A DNA stretch of 64,000 nucleotides from Brevundimonas sp. SORGH_AS_0993 (GTDB taxonomy: Bacteria; Pseudomonadota; Alphaproteobacteria; Caulobacterales; Caulobacteraceae), in the NCBI RefSeq assembly GCF_030818545.1, contig NZ_JAUTAH010000001.1, forward strand, positions 315,001 to 379,000. Reading direction: 5' to 3'. This document shows positions 1 through 11,032 of this stretch, in pieces. The position numbers were made by a program, and so were the translations under genes. Each line of letters begins with the position of its first letter. Position 1 is the first letter of the stretch. Under the pieces are notes generated by a model. It searched no databases. It saw only the letters and a list, made by a program, of their open reading frames with translations, and had not been told where the DNA came from.

Positions 1-450
1 AAGGCGCCGGTCGAGCCGCTGCGTCTTCTGGCCGAGGACGCCGACGATCTTCAGATCATTTCGGCCGCGCTGCAGGACGCGATCCTGCGGCCGGTCGACG
101 TCGTCTGGGCCAAGCAGGCCCGGACGCTGACCATCGCCTTCAGCCGCTTCTGCTGGGAATGCGGGGGAACGCGGGTGATGTCCGCCATGCAGTTCGGCGA
201 CGTTCTGGCGGTCAAGAGCCGGCGGCTGCCGCGCAATCCGGACGCCTCGCTGGAACTGCTGGCGCTGGACTTCATGCCGACCGAGGCGCCGGGCGGCCGC
301 GTGATCCTGATGTTCGCCGGCGGCGGGGATTTGCGGATCGACGTCGAATGCCTGGACGCGGTGGTCGCGGACATCTCCGAACGGTGGCCTGCGCGGGTCG
401 CCCCGACCCATCTGGACGACGCGCTGAACGACGCTGGAGACGCGGCATGA
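1..450 (+). CDS. DUF2948 family protein (5' end outside window)
   Basis: Reading frame 1 is open from the first base of the window and ends at the TGA at 448-450; the start lies upstream. The visible product is about 149 residues and opens with [20 protein letters not shown], followed by a conserved FSRFCWE segment, which is the arrangement of the DUF2948 family of alphaproteobacteria. No function is known for the family. Its stop overlaps the start of the next gene (ATGA), so the two are translationally coupled and probably share a transcript with infA-maf. An internal ATG at 175 is not a start: homology extends well upstream of it. Confidence 0.85.
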   Translation, partial: KAPVEPLRLLAEDADDLQIISAALQDAILRPVDVVWAKQARTLTIAFSRFCWECGGTRVMSAMQFGDVLAVKSRRLPRNPDASLELLALDFMPTEAPGGRVILMFAGGGDLRIDVECLDAVVADISERWPARVAPTHLDDALNDAGDAA

Positions 451-914
451 GCGGACCTCACAGGCTGGCCTCGGTCGAGTTGGACGCCGCGACCCTGCCC
501 GCCGCGACGGCCGAGATCGAACATGAGCGGCGGGTCGCCATCTTCGACCTGATCGAAAAAAACAGTTTCCAACCCGTGGGCGCCGAGGGCGGGCCGTATC
601 AGCTGAAGTTGTCGCTGCAGGACAACCGGCTGGTGTTCGATCTGACGGGGGCGGACTTCGCGCGCACCTACGCTATCAGCCTGACGCCGCTGAAGCGGGT
701 GGTGAAGGATTATCTGTTGATCTGCGACAGCTATTACGAGGCGCTGCGCGGATCGTCGGCCAGCCAGATCGAGTCGGTCGACATGGGCCGGCGCGGCCTG
801 CACAACGAGGGCGCCGAACAGCTGGCGGCCCGGCTGGACGGCAAGATCGTCGTGGATCACGAGACGGCGCGTCGGCTGTTCACCCTGCTGTGCGCCCTCT
901 ACCGTCGCGGCTGA
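447..914 (+). CDS. UPF0262 family protein
   Basis: 155 residues, starting at the ATG that overlaps the preceding stop. The sequence has the family hallmarks: LEFDE-like opening ([11 protein letters not shown]), a basic [17 protein letters not shown] segment, [19 protein letters not shown], and a C-terminal [19 protein letters not shown]. The family is confined mainly to alphaproteobacteria and has no assigned function. It is read here from the overlapping start, not from the longer upstream extension in the same frame, which lies inside DUF2948. About 100 bases separate it from infA. Confidence 0.88.
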   Translation: MSGPHRLASVELDAATLPAATAEIEHERRVAIFDLIEKNSFQPVGAEGGPYQLKLSLQDNRLVFDLTGADFARTYAISLTPLKRVVKDYLLICDSYYEALRGSSASQIESVDMGRRGLHNEGAEQLAARLDGKIVVDHETARRLFTLLCALYRRG

Positions 915-1017
915 CCTCGACTATCTCTGCTTTTTCGGGCAATAGGCCCGTCCATTCCGCTCCACGCAGCCGCCCGGCGTGGAGCCGAACGCATTTCAGA
1001 CGGGCGTGAGAGGCCGC

Positions 1018-1236
1018 ATGGCTAAGGAAGAACTGCTCGAGTTTCCCGGCACTGTCAGCGAACTGCTGCCTAACGCCACTTTTCGCGTGACGCTCGAGAA
1101 CGACCACGAGATCATCGCCCACACCGCCGGCAAGATGCGCAAGAACCGCATCCGCGTCCTGGCTGGGGACAAGGTGCTGGTCGAGATGACGCCCTATGAC
1201 CTGACCAAGGGCCGCATCACCTATCGCTTCAAGTAA
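1018..1236 (+). CDS. infA: translation initiation factor IF-1
   Basis: 72 residues beginning [11 protein letters not shown] and ending ITYRFK, the standard length and ends of bacterial IF-1. It is a single S1/OB-fold protein that binds the ribosomal A site during 30S initiation. The upstream in-frame extension to 979 is not supported because the family starts at MAKEE. The stop codon is followed at once by AAGGAG, which serves as the ribosome-binding site of maf, so infA and maf are almost certainly co-transcribed. Confidence 0.97.
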   Translation: MAKEELLEFPGTVSELLPNATFRVTLENDHEIIAHTAGKMRKNRIRVLAGDKVLVEMTPYDLTKGRITYRFK

Positions 1237-1248
1237 GGAGCGGCCGGC

Positions 1249-1824
1249 TTGGCCTCTCCGGACCTGGTGCTGGCTTCGGCCAGCCCGCGCCGCATCGAAC
1301 TGCTGGCGCAGGTCGGCATCACGCCCGACCACATCGACCCCGCCGATATCGACGAGACGCCGCTGAAGGGTGAGACGCCGCCGCGTCTGGCCGCCCGGCT
1401 GGCGATCACCAAGGCCCAGGTCGTCGCCGCGCGCCGGCCCGAGGCGGTGGTCGTCGCCGCCGACACGGTCGTTGCCGTGGGCCGACGCTTTCTGGAAAAG
1501 GCCGCGGACGAGGCCGAGGCGACGCGGTTCCTGAAACTGTTGTCCGGGCGCAATCACCGCGTCTTCACCGGCGTGGCCGTGGTGCGGGACGGGCAGGTGT
1601 CGTCGCGCGTCAACGAGACCCGCGTGACCTTCAAACCGCTGTCCCAGGCCGAGATCGCCGCCTATGTCGCCGGGGGCGACTGGCGAGGCAAGGCGGGTGG
1701 ATACGGCATTCAGGGTCCGGCGGGCGCCTTCATCCAGAGAATCGTGGGCAGCCATTCCTCGGTGATGGGCCTGCCGCTTTATGAAGCCGTCCAACTGCTG
1801 CGCGGCGTCGGCTGGCGCACATGA
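1249..1824 (+). CDS. maf: Maf family nucleoside triphosphate pyrophosphatase
   Basis: 191 residues from a TTG start, chosen because AAGGAG at 1235-1240 overlaps the infA stop and no ATG fits. The N-terminal motif LVLASASPRRIELL is the Maf phosphate-binding loop; VVVAADTVVAV and LSGRNHRVFTGVAVV are the other conserved blocks. Maf proteins hydrolyse non-canonical or regulatory nucleoside triphosphates (dTTP/UTP or modified pyrimidines depending on the subfamily; the subfamily is not resolved here) and have been linked to septation arrest. The stop overlaps the next start (ATGA). Confidence 0.93.
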   Translation: MASPDLVLASASPRRIELLAQVGITPDHIDPADIDETPLKGETPPRLAARLAITKAQVVAARRPEAVVVAADTVVAVGRRFLEKAADEAEATRFLKLLSGRNHRVFTGVAVVRDGQVSSRVNETRVTFKPLSQAEIAAYVAGGDWRGKAGGYGIQGPAGAFIQRIVGSHSSVMGLPLYEAVQLLRGVGWRT

Positions 1825-2852
1825 GCGCGGTCGAGGTCTTCCTCGACGAGACGCCGGGCGAGACGCGCGGCGTCGTCCTGCGCGACGGGCGCTGCACCCA
1901 TCTTCTGATCCAGCGCGAAGACGACCCGGCGGAGACGCGGCTGGGGGCGCGGTCGATCGGCCGGGTGGTGGAAATCAATCCGGGCCTGCGCGGCGCCTTC
2001 GTCGATCTGGGCGGGGCCACGCCGGGCTTTCTGCCCCTGAAGCGCCAGGACCGCCCGATCCGGGGCGAACGCCTGGAGGTGGCGGTCGTCGCCGAGCCGC
2101 GCCGGGGCAAGGGCGCGACCCTTCGTCGCCTGGGGTCGGGGGAGGGGCCGCCGCGCCTGCTTCAGGCCGCGCCCGACGTCGCGGAACGGTTGCGGGTCCT
2201 CGCGCCTGACGTGGAATCAATCACGGACCTGGCGGCCATCGACGCGGGGATCGAGGCGGAGGAGGAGGCCCTGAGCGCCACCCACGTCTTTATGTCGCAC
2301 GGAATCGATCTGGCGCTGGAGCGGACCCGCGCCCTGGCGGCGGTCGACATCGACTACGCCGCCTCGGGCGGACGCGATCCGAAACAGGGGCGCGCGGCGG
2401 CGAACCGCGAAGGTCTGCGTCAGGCCGCGCGTCTGATCGGCCTGAAGCGCTGGGGCGGGCTGGTGGTGATCGACCTTGTCGGGGACGGGCAGGAGGCCGA
2501 GGCGCAGATGAAGGCGGCGCGGGCGGCGTTCGCCCATGAACCGCAGGCGGTGTTCGGCCCGGTCAGCCGGTTCGGTCTGATGCAGTTGTCGCTGCCGTGG
2601 CGCGAGGCCCCCATAGAAGAGGTGTTGCGCGGCGCCGACGGGGCGGCGACGGTCCAGACCCGCGCCCTGGCCCTGGTGCGGGCGTTGCGGCGACAGATGC
2701 TGTCCGACACGCGCGCCCCCCGGCTGGTGGCGTATTGCCATCCCGAAGAGGCCCGTGTCGCCGCGCCTCTGGCCGCCCGCCTTGGGCCGCGCGCCGCAGT
2801 CCAGGTCGATCCCGCCGCCCCGGCCGGGCGTGGCCGCATCCAGGAGCCCTGA
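1821..2852 (+). CDS. short ribonuclease E/G-like protein
   Basis: 343 residues, overlapping maf by ATGA. The N-terminal part contains an S1-like segment (RSIGRVVEINPGLRGAFVDLG and GFLPL), and the later KRWGGLVVIDLVG and VSRFGLMQLS match the RNase E/G catalytic core. RNase E carries two catalytic aspartates; the first (in VVIDLV) is present, but by manual alignment the second is not obvious before VSRFG. The C-terminal zinc-link cysteines and the extended C-terminal scaffold are absent. Known of the family: 5'-monophosphate-stimulated endoribonucleases. Whether this copy is an active nuclease is uncertain. The maf-RNase G-yacG order is common in alphaproteobacteria. Confidence 0.8.
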   Translation: MSAVEVFLDETPGETRGVVLRDGRCTHLLIQREDDPAETRLGARSIGRVVEINPGLRGAFVDLGGATPGFLPLKRQDRPIRGERLEVAVVAEPRRGKGATLRRLGSGEGPPRLLQAAPDVAERLRVLAPDVESITDLAAIDAGIEAEEEALSATHVFMSHGIDLALERTRALAAVDIDYAASGGRDPKQGRAAANREGLRQAARLIGLKRWGGLVVIDLVGDGQEAEAQMKAARAAFAHEPQAVFGPVSRFGLMQLSLPWREAPIEEVLRGADGAATVQTRALALVRALRRQMLSDTRAPRLVAYCHPEEARVAAPLAARLGPRAAVQVDPAAPAGRGRIQEP

Positions 2853-2855
2853 CCG

Positions 2856-3020
2856 TTGAGCCTGTGCCCCATCTGCCGCAAGGCCGAGCCGGATCCCCGG
2901 TATAAGCCCTTCTGCTCGCGCCGCTGTTCGGATGTCGATCTGCAGCGCTGGTTCACCGGCGCCTACGCCATTCCCGCCGCCCTCGACGAGGCGGCCGAAG
3001 AAGAGGGCGAAAAGGACTGA
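2856..3020 (+). CDS. yacG: DNA gyrase inhibitor YacG (small zinc-binding protein)
   Basis: 54 residues from a TTG start at 2856, three bases after the previous stop. The protein has the YacG signature: CPIC near the N-terminus, then FCSRRCSDVDLQRWF, giving a four-cysteine zinc finger, followed by a short acidic tail. Known in E. coli: YacG binds GyrB and inhibits gyrase. The TTG start is preferred because it places the CPxC motif at residues 4-7 as in homologues. It is the last gene of the infA-maf group. Confidence 0.92.
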   Translation: MSLCPICRKAEPDPRYKPFCSRRCSDVDLQRWFTGAYAIPAALDEAAEEEGEKD

Positions 3021-3083
3021 AACGGCGCTGGACAGGCGGAAACGGCTCGCCTATAGACCCGCCTCTCGCGACGCCGCGTCGGC

Positions 3084-3159
3084 GCCTGGATAGCTCAGTT
3101 GGTAGAGCAGCGGATTGAAAATCCGCGTGTCGGTGGTTCGAATCCGCCTCCAGGCACCA
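3084..3159 (+). tRNA. tRNA-Phe (anticodon GAA)
   Basis: A complete cloverleaf of 76 bases with CCA encoded. The acceptor GCCTGGA (3084-3090) pairs with TCCAGGC (3149-3155); the D arm is TAGCTCAGTTGGTAGAGCA; the anticodon loop TTGAAAA carries GAA; the T loop is GGTTCGAATCC. Confidence 0.97.
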
Positions 3160-3676
3160 TTCCCTGACAATCTTGCCGGCGTTCGACCTCCCCCAGACGT
3201 TTCGACCCTGTGACGTGTGCGTTCGGCAATCGCTTTGCGCTGTTCGGCGATTGCCGCGCACGAATCTGCTCTAGCGATCAGCCTTCGAACAAGTTTGCGC
3301 TAATTGGTGGATAAACATCATGAAAATGTCGCGTTTCGCCGGTCGTATGCCTGTGTCCGGCAAGACTTCCCTTTAACCGTTCCAGGTTGGGTGAAATCGG
3401 GCCTTACGCCCTTGACGCTCCGGTAAGGGTTCGTCAAAGGGGTTGGGACGCCCTCTCCCGAGGGGGTTAATGCGAGCGGCGAGGGGGTTTCCCTTCGACC
3501 ATTCCGTCATCGGAGGCGGTTCGGGCGACCGGATACGTCTCCACCAAGAATTCGACGGTGGCGTGATCCCGAGTGGACGCGGCGCGTCGAAGGAAACATT
3601 TCAGGTTGGGGGGCGGCTCTTTGACACGGCCGCGCCTTTGGTTCCACGAGTCAGACCAAGCAGGAACTGGCGAACT
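3160..3676. other. 517-base intergenic region before exbB
   Basis: No gene is supported. A 9-base inverted repeat (CGGCAATCG at 3224-3232, CGATTGCCG at 3248-3256) can form a hairpin but has no T run. TTGACGC at 3411-3417 resembles the Caulobacter housekeeping -35 element, and TTTGACAC near 3620 is another candidate, but neither has a convincing -10 partner. The region probably holds the exbB-exbD-tonB promoter and its control sites; no clear Fur box was seen. The exbB frame is open upstream to 3443, but that extension has no signal or homology. Confidence 0.6.
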
Positions 3677-4534
3677 ATGCTGAACAGCAAAAAGACGAAC
3701 ATCCTTCTCGCCATGGCCGGCGCCGCCGTGCTGATGGCGAGCTCGCCGGTTCTGGCGCAGGCCCCGGCCGAGCCCACCCCGGCCACGGCTCCGGCTGCGG
3801 CGGCGGCGCCCACCAGCGTCAACGAAGCCGTTGGCGGCCACCACAGCAGCGGCATCACGCCGATCTCCATGTTCATGGAAGCCACCGTGGTCGTTAAGGT
3901 CGTGATGGCCGGCTTGCTGCTCGCCTCGATCTTCTCCTGGACCCTGCTGCTCATCAAGCTGTTCGAGTTCGGCTCTCTGAACCGCAAGACCGACGCTTTC
4001 CTGGAAAACTTCCGCGGCGCTCGCACCATCGCCGACATGCGCGCCGTGGCGACGCAGGAGGAGTTCGACGGCAATCCGCTGGCCGACATGGCCGCCGCCG
4101 CCACCGAAGAAATCGAAATGTCGCGTCAAGCCGGCCTTTCGGTCACGGGCGACCACCTGGACAACGCCATGGCCCGCGCCACCGCCGCCGTCTCCGCCGT
4201 TCAGTCCGGCCTGGCCAAGCGCCTGTCGGGCGGCCAGCAGTTCCTGGCTTCGGTCGGTTCGATCGGCCCGTTCGTCGGTCTGTTCGGCACCGTGTACGGC
4301 ATCATGAACTCCTTCATCGGTATCGCGGAATCGAATACGACCAACCTGGCCGTCGTCGCCCCGGGTATCGCTGAAGCCCTGCTGGCCACCGGCATCGGTC
4401 TGGCCGCCGCTATCCCGTCCGTGGTGTTCTACAACTACTTCAACACCCGCATCGCCGGTTACGGCACCCGCGCCGACGGCTTCGCCGCCGAACTGCTGAA
4501 CGGCATCTCGCGTCAGCTCGACAAGGGGGCGTAA
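3677..4534 (+). CDS. exbB: ExbB proton-channel subunit of the TonB energising complex
   Basis: 285 residues from the ATG at 3677, which gives a signal-peptide-like N-terminus ending near SPVLAQA and an Ala/Pro-rich periplasmic linker. Three membrane segments follow: VVKVVMAGLLLASIFSWTLL, then FLASVGSIGPFVGLFGTVYGIMNSF, then APGIAEALLATGIGLAAAIPSVVFY. The last two are the conserved MotA/TolQ/ExbB channel helices. With ExbD it forms the inner-membrane motor that uses the proton gradient to drive TonB. The long N-terminus is typical of alphaproteobacterial ExbB. exbD starts six bases downstream. Confidence 0.95.
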   Translation: MLNSKKTNILLAMAGAAVLMASSPVLAQAPAEPTPATAPAAAAAPTSVNEAVGGHHSSGITPISMFMEATVVVKVVMAGLLLASIFSWTLLLIKLFEFGSLNRKTDAFLENFRGARTIADMRAVATQEEFDGNPLADMAAAATEEIEMSRQAGLSVTGDHLDNAMARATAAVSAVQSGLAKRLSGGQQFLASVGSIGPFVGLFGTVYGIMNSFIGIAESNTTNLAVVAPGIAEALLATGIGLAAAIPSVVFYNYFNTRIAGYGTRADGFAAELLNGISRQLDKGA

Positions 4535-4539
4535 GACGG

Positions 4540-4974
4540 ATGGCCGCCAAGCTCAACACAGGCGGCGCTGGCAACGTGGTCGAAGCGAACAGTGACATCA
4601 ACGTCACCCCGTTCGTGGACATCATGCTCGTCCTCCTCATCATCTTCATGGTGGCGGCGCCGCTCGCCTCCGTGTCGGTGCCCGTGGAGTTGCCAATCGC
4701 CGTCGCCAAGGCGGCCCCGAACCCGCCCAAGCCGGTCTATATCTCGATCCAGAACGACGGTTCCGTCTATGTGGGCGATTTCGTGACCAGCATCGGCAGC
4801 CTGGGAGAGGATCTGACCAAACAGATCGGCTCCCGGAACCCTGCCGACGAGCGGATTTTCATTCGGGCCGACCAGAACACTCGCTACGGCGACTTCATGC
4901 AGGTCATGAACGCCCTGCAGGATAACGGCTTCTACAGCGTTGCACTGGTCGGTGAAGACCAGGCGACGCAATAG
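4540..4974 (+). CDS. exbD: ExbD biopolymer transport protein
   Basis: 144 residues with a short cytoplasmic tail, one membrane helix (TPFVDIMLVLLIIFMVAAP) carrying the essential aspartate (Asp27), and a periplasmic domain. It starts six bases after exbB and is followed by tonB, so ExbB, ExbD and TonB are made from one operon. The aspartate is the proton-carrying residue known for ExbD/TolR. Confidence 0.95.
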   Translation: MAAKLNTGGAGNVVEANSDINVTPFVDIMLVLLIIFMVAAPLASVSVPVELPIAVAKAAPNPPKPVYISIQNDGSVYVGDFVTSIGSLGEDLTKQIGSRNPADERIFIRADQNTRYGDFMQVMNALQDNGFYSVALVGEDQATQ

Positions 4975-4988
4975 GACGCGGAGATAGT

Positions 4989-5702
4989 ATGACAGACGTC
5001 GAATATCATCGCAGTCGTTACGACGTACCCAAGGCCAAGGGGTTCATGGGGGTGTCGTACCCTGTGCTCACGGTCTGCTTGCTGATCGTCACCATCATGT
5101 TCGCCCTGCTGCTGTTTTTCCTGCAGCAGTCGAAGTTCAAGTTGAAGGAATTCAACTACGTCGACGATAAGGTCGATGTGGAGTTGGTCGAGCCGGTTCC
5201 GCCGCCTCCGCCGCCTCCGCCTCCGCCCCCGCCGCCGACGGACCAGCCTCCGCCGCCGAAGCTTCAGGTGCGCGTGCCGGCTCCGGTTCCGAACATCGTT
5301 CCGCCTCCGCCGGTGAACATCACGCCGACGAAGAAGGAAGATCGGGTCGAGTACACGGGTCCGCCCGTCGTCGTCCCCGGACCGCCGCCGCCGCCCGCGC
5401 CTCCGGCTCCGGCCCGGCCTGCCGTCACCACCTCGGTGGCCTGGGCTCGCCAACCTCAACCCGAGTTTCCTGCGCGTGCGCAGGAGCGGGGCATCGAGCA
5501 AGGTACGGTCGTTCTGCTGTGCTCGGTCCAGGCGAACGGTTCGGCGACGAACTGCAGCGTGGTCTCCGAGACGCCGTCGGGCGCCGGTTTCGGACGCGAA
5601 GCGCTTTCGGCCATGCGGTCGGCGCGATTCTCGCCCGGTACGGTCGATGGTGTGGCCCAGGGCGGCCAGGCGCGCTTTACGGTTCGCTTCCGCCTTCAGT
5701 AG
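4989..5702 (+). CDS. tonB: energy transducer TonB
   Basis: 237 residues: a cytoplasmic stretch with SRYDVPKAKG, one membrane helix around residues 23-42, a long proline-rich spacer beginning with a run of about fourteen prolines near residue 70, and a C-terminal TonB domain (PEFPARAQERGIEQG, FSPGTVDGVAQGG, ending FTVRFRLQ). TonB spans the periplasm and opens TonB-dependent receptors such as the one encoded at 50131-52758. Third gene of the exbBD operon; a strong terminator follows. Confidence 0.95.
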   Translation: MTDVEYHRSRYDVPKAKGFMGVSYPVLTVCLLIVTIMFALLLFFLQQSKFKLKEFNYVDDKVDVELVEPVPPPPPPPPPPPPPTDQPPPPKLQVRVPAPVPNIVPPPPVNITPTKKEDRVEYTGPPVVVPGPPPPPAPPAPARPAVTTSVAWARQPQPEFPARAQERGIEQGTVVLLCSVQANGSATNCSVVSETPSGAGFGREALSAMRSARFSPGTVDGVAQGGQARFTVRFRLQ

Positions 5703-5724
5703 GCCGACGCCTCAATCTGACAGA

Positions 5725-5759
5725 CGCCCCGGAGAGCGATCTCCGGGGCGTTTTTCTTT
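5725..5759 (+). terminator. Rho-independent terminator after tonB
   Basis: CGCCCCGGAGA (5725-5735) and TCTCCGGGGCG (5740-5750) form a perfect 11-base-pair stem with a GCGA loop, followed by TTTTTCTTT. Confidence 0.95.
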
Positions 5760-5839
5760 GGGCCGGGCGGTGCAAAGGCGACAAACCCGCTTGATCGGAT
5801 ACGTCAGGCTGGGTAGAGAACGCGCCTCGCGATGCGCGG

Positions 5840-5916
5840 GCCGCCTTAGCTCAGTTGGTTAGAGCGCCGGTTTGTGGAACCGGAGGTCCTCAGTTCAAGC
5901 CTGAGAGGCGGTACCA
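5840..5916 (+). tRNA. tRNA-His (anticodon GTG), A73 type
   Basis: Complete cloverleaf: acceptor GCCGCCT (5840-5846) against AGGCGGT (5906-5912), anticodon loop TTGTGGA, T arm CTCAG-TTCAAGC-CTGAG, encoded CCA at 5914-5916. The discriminator base is A (5913), not the usual C, and the first pair is G1-U72. Most bacterial tRNA-His have G-1 opposite C73. The A73 form is known for the alphaproteobacterial clade containing Caulobacterales, which has a matching divergent HisRS. Confidence 0.95.
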
Positions 5917-6016
5917 TCGTAATGACGCCGGCGATCTTGCGGCGTCCGGGCGCTGCGCCCATCTCCTGACTGTCGGCAGGATCGCCGATTCCCCACATCG
6001 ACAGGGAGAGCGCCTC

Positions 6017-7000
6017 ATGAAGACGCGCAAACTGGGCCGCGACGGCCCTGAGGTTTCGGCCATCGGCCTGGGCTGCATGGGTATGAGCGCCTTCTACGGC
6101 GCGGCCGACGAGGCCCAGTCCATCGCCGTCATCCACCGCGCCCTGGACTTGGGCGTCACCCTGTTCGACACGGCCGAGATGTACGGGCCGCACACAAACG
6201 AGGTGCTGGTCGGCAAGGCGCTGAACGACCGGCGCGACCAAGCCTTCATCGCCACCAAGTTCGGCATCAACCGCCAACCCGACGGATCGGCCATCACCGA
6301 CGGCTCACCCGCCAATGTGCGGCGCGCGGTGGAAGGCAGCCTGAGCCGTCTGGGCGTCGATCATATCGACCTCTATTACCAGCACCGCATCGACCCCAAT
6401 ACGCCGATCGAGGAGACGGTCGGGGCCATGGCCGAACTGGTCAAGGAAGGCAAGGTGCGCTTCCTGGGCCTGTCGGAGGCCGCGCCCGAGACGTTGCGCC
6501 GGGCCCAGGCGACCCATCCGATCACGGCCCTGCAGACGGAATACTCCCTGTGGAGCCGCGACCCGGAAGACGAACTGCTGGATGTGGTGCGCGAACTGGG
6601 AATCGGCTTCGTGCCCTATAGTCCGCTGGGCCGGGGCTTCCTGTCGGGCGAGATCAAGTCGATCAACGATCTGGCGCCCGACGATTTCCGGCGCACCAAT
6701 CCGCGCTTCGCCGGCGACAACTTCCAGAAGAACCTGGACCTGGTGGATGCCGTGGGCGTCATCGCCGCCGACAAGGGCGTGACGGCCGCACAGCTGGCCC
6801 TGGCCTGGGTGCTGGCGCAGGGCGACGATCTGGTCCCCATCCCCGGCACGCGCCGGATCGCGACCCTGGAGCAGAACGTGGCGGCGGCGGACCTCGTTCT
6901 GACGCCGGAAGACCTGGCGCGGATCGAGGCGGTCTTCCCGCGCGGGGCGACGTCGGGCGAGCGCTATGCGCCCGGCGGCATGAGTTCGCTGAACCGCTGA
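6017..7000 (+). CDS. aldo/keto reductase
   Basis: 327 residues from the ATG at 6017. The conserved AKR set is visible: GLGCMGMS near the N-terminus, catalytic Tyr and Asp in [10 protein letters not shown], Lys in IATKFG, and His in YYQHRID; the C-terminal PIPGTRR segment binds NADP(H). It resembles the group annotated as general AKR or pyridoxal-reductase-like enzymes; the substrate cannot be told. It stands alone between tRNA-His and a terminator. Confidence 0.93.
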   Translation: MKTRKLGRDGPEVSAIGLGCMGMSAFYGAADEAQSIAVIHRALDLGVTLFDTAEMYGPHTNEVLVGKALNDRRDQAFIATKFGINRQPDGSAITDGSPANVRRAVEGSLSRLGVDHIDLYYQHRIDPNTPIEETVGAMAELVKEGKVRFLGLSEAAPETLRRAQATHPITALQTEYSLWSRDPEDELLDVVRELGIGFVPYSPLGRGFLSGEIKSINDLAPDDFRRTNPRFAGDNFQKNLDLVDAVGVIAADKGVTAAQLALAWVLAQGDDLVPIPGTRRIATLEQNVAAADLVLTPEDLARIEAVFPRGATSGERYAPGGMSSLNR

Positions 7001-7021
7001 TCATCCCCTGCCCGAATGACA

Positions 7022-7061
7022 AAAGGCCCGGCCGGAGCGATCCGACCGGGCCTTTCTGTTT
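7022..7061. terminator. terminator hairpin between aldo/keto reductase and DUF2147 gene
   Basis: AAAGGCCCGGCCGGA and TCCGACCGGGCCTTT pair over about 15 bases with one mismatch around a GCGA loop. T-rich on the plus side (TTTCTGTTT) and A-rich upstream, so it may serve both converging genes. Confidence 0.85.
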
Positions 7062-7077
7062 CGACGCCGAAGACGAC

Positions 7078-7500
7078 CTACTGGATGCGGGTCCAGGTCT
7101 GGGTCTTGCACAGGGGGGCGACGATGCAGCCGCGCAGACGCAGGCTGTTGTCGTTGGTCATGGTGATGGTCCCGCGATAGGTGCCGCCGTCCGCCGGATT
7201 ATAGACCGAGCCGTTGCGCCATTCGGTCGGTCCGCCGGTGAAGCCGGTCAGCATGGGCAGGTTGCGAAGGGTCCGGCCGCGCAGTTCGGCGTTGCGGTTC
7301 CGCTCGTCGCGCACATTGGGATCGCGGCGGATGTGGTCCGACGTGACCAGCACGCCGCACAGGGCCTGGCCGCAGCGGCTGATGCGGACCTGGCCGCCGT
7401 TGGTCGGGGTCTGCCACAGGCCGGTCGGGTCGCCGGCCAGGGCGGGAGAGGCCAGGCCGGCCGCCAGGGCCGCCGCCGCCAGCATGATCTTGATCTTCAT
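7078..7500 (-). CDS. secreted DUF2147 domain protein
   Basis: 140 residues. A clear signal peptide (MKIKIMLAAAALAAGLASPALA) is followed by the DUF2147 fold: GLWQTPTNGGQVRISRCG near the start, YNPADGGTYRGTI in the middle, and a C-terminal LRLRGC...TWTRI. Cysteine pairs (CGQALCG, GC...LC) suggest disulfides in the periplasm. The family function is unknown. It converges with the aldo/keto reductase and shares the hairpin at 7022-7061. Confidence 0.88.
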   Translation of the reverse strand: MKIKIMLAAAALAAGLASPALAGDPTGLWQTPTNGGQVRISRCGQALCGVLVTSDHIRRDPNVRDERNRNAELRGRTLRNLPMLTGFTGGPTEWRNGSVYNPADGGTYRGTITMTNDNSLRLRGCIVAPLCKTQTWTRIQ

Positions 7501-7646
7501 GGTCGCTTCCTCTGCTCGAACGCATCCGGGCGTCCGTTGATCGCAGGGTGATCCGGCTTTCGGTTGAAAACAAGGCCGCCGCGATCACCATATCGCAATG
7601 AAAACCGGCCCTTAGGGAAGCTTTCGACCCCTCGCCGCAGCGTGTG

Positions 7647-9992
<2,346 letters not shown>

Positions 9993-10054
9993 TTATCACC
10001 GCCGAGGGTCGCGCGCAGGCTGACGTGGGCGCGGCGGGGCGATAGTCTGTGCGG

Positions 10055-11032
10055 ATGACACGAGCGCCCATGATCCGCCCCGCCTTTCGACTGACGCTGA
10101 GCGGTTGCATCGCCGCCCTGGCCCTGTCGGCCTGTTCGACGCCTGCGCCCCGGCCGGAGACCCCGACGGCGTCCCCCGTCGCGGTCGATCCGCAGCTGCT
10201 GGAGGATGTGCGCCTCCTGTCGGCCGACGACATGCAGGGCCGCGACACAGGCTCGGCCGGGGGACAGAAGGCGCGGGACTATATCGTCGCGCGGCTGGAG
10301 GCCATGGGCGTGGCGCCCGCGCCGTTCGGGCGGCTGCAGCGGTTCGAGAGCCAGGGGCGGACACGCGAAGGGATCAAGACCTTCGAGGGTTACAATATCG
10401 TGGGTCTGATTCCCGGCCGGCGGGTGGCGGACCGCTACATCGTCGTGACGGCCCATTACGACCACGTCGGGGTCAATGACGGCCAGGTCTATAACGGGGC
10501 GGACGACAACGCCTCGGGCGTGGCGACGCTGTTGGCCCTGGCGGCGAAGCTGAAGGCCGACCCGCCCGAACATAGTGTGCTGCTGGTCGCCCTGGACGGG
10601 GAGGAGCGGGGCCTGTTGGGTGCGCGCGAGTTCGTGCGGGCGCCGCCCGTGCCGCTGAGCGCCATGGCGCTGAACCTGAACTTCGACATGATCGCGCGGG
10701 CCGAGACGGACAATCATCTGTGGGTGACAGGCGCCTATCAGCATCCGACGCTGCGGTCCATTCTGGAGACAGTCACGGCGCCAGGGCCGGTGCGCTTCGC
10801 CTTCGGCAAGGACACGCCCCAGGACAAGGGAGAGGACAACTGGGTCGATTCCTCGGACCACGCGGCCTTCCATGAGGCGGGGGTGCCCTTCCTGTATTTC
10901 GGCGTCGACTATCACCCCGACTATCACCGGCCGAGCGACGACTTCGAGCGGATCACCCCGACGGTGTTCGCCAGTGCGTCGGACCTAGCGCTGGCGGGAT
11001 TCCGCGCCCTGGACAGGGCGTTGGACCGTTGA
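10055..11032 (+). CDS. M28 family metallopeptidase lipoprotein
   Basis: About 325 residues. The N-terminus is a lipoprotein signal (ALALSACS, Cys after LSA). The M28 zinc ligands are visible in order: His in VVTAHYDHVG, Asp in YNGADDNASG, Glu-Glu in DGEERGLLG, Asp in NLNFDMIA, and His in VDYHPDYHRPSDDF. Such enzymes are aminopeptidases or carboxypeptidases at the cell envelope. Starts at GTG 10049, ATG 10055 or ATG 10070 are possible; 10055 is used. The following lipoprotein gene overlaps its stop. Confidence 0.9.
   Translation: MTRAPMIRPAFRLTLSGCIAALALSACSTPAPRPETPTASPVAVDPQLLEDVRLLSADDMQGRDTGSAGGQKARDYIVARLEAMGVAPAPFGRLQRFESQGRTREGIKTFEGYNIVGLIPGRRVADRYIVVTAHYDHVGVNDGQVYNGADDNASGVATLLALAAKLKADPPEHSVLLVALDGEERGLLGAREFVRAPPVPLSAMALNLNFDMIARAETDNHLWVTGAYQHPTLRSILETVTAPGPVRFAFGKDTPQDKGEDNWVDSSDHAAFHEAGVPFLYFGVDYHPDYHRPSDDFERITPTVFASASDLALAGFRALDRALDR

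Noticed and set aside
3224-3256. 9-base inverted repeat downstream of tRNA-Phe as a terminator
   Set aside because: No T run follows on either strand; may be a chance hairpin.
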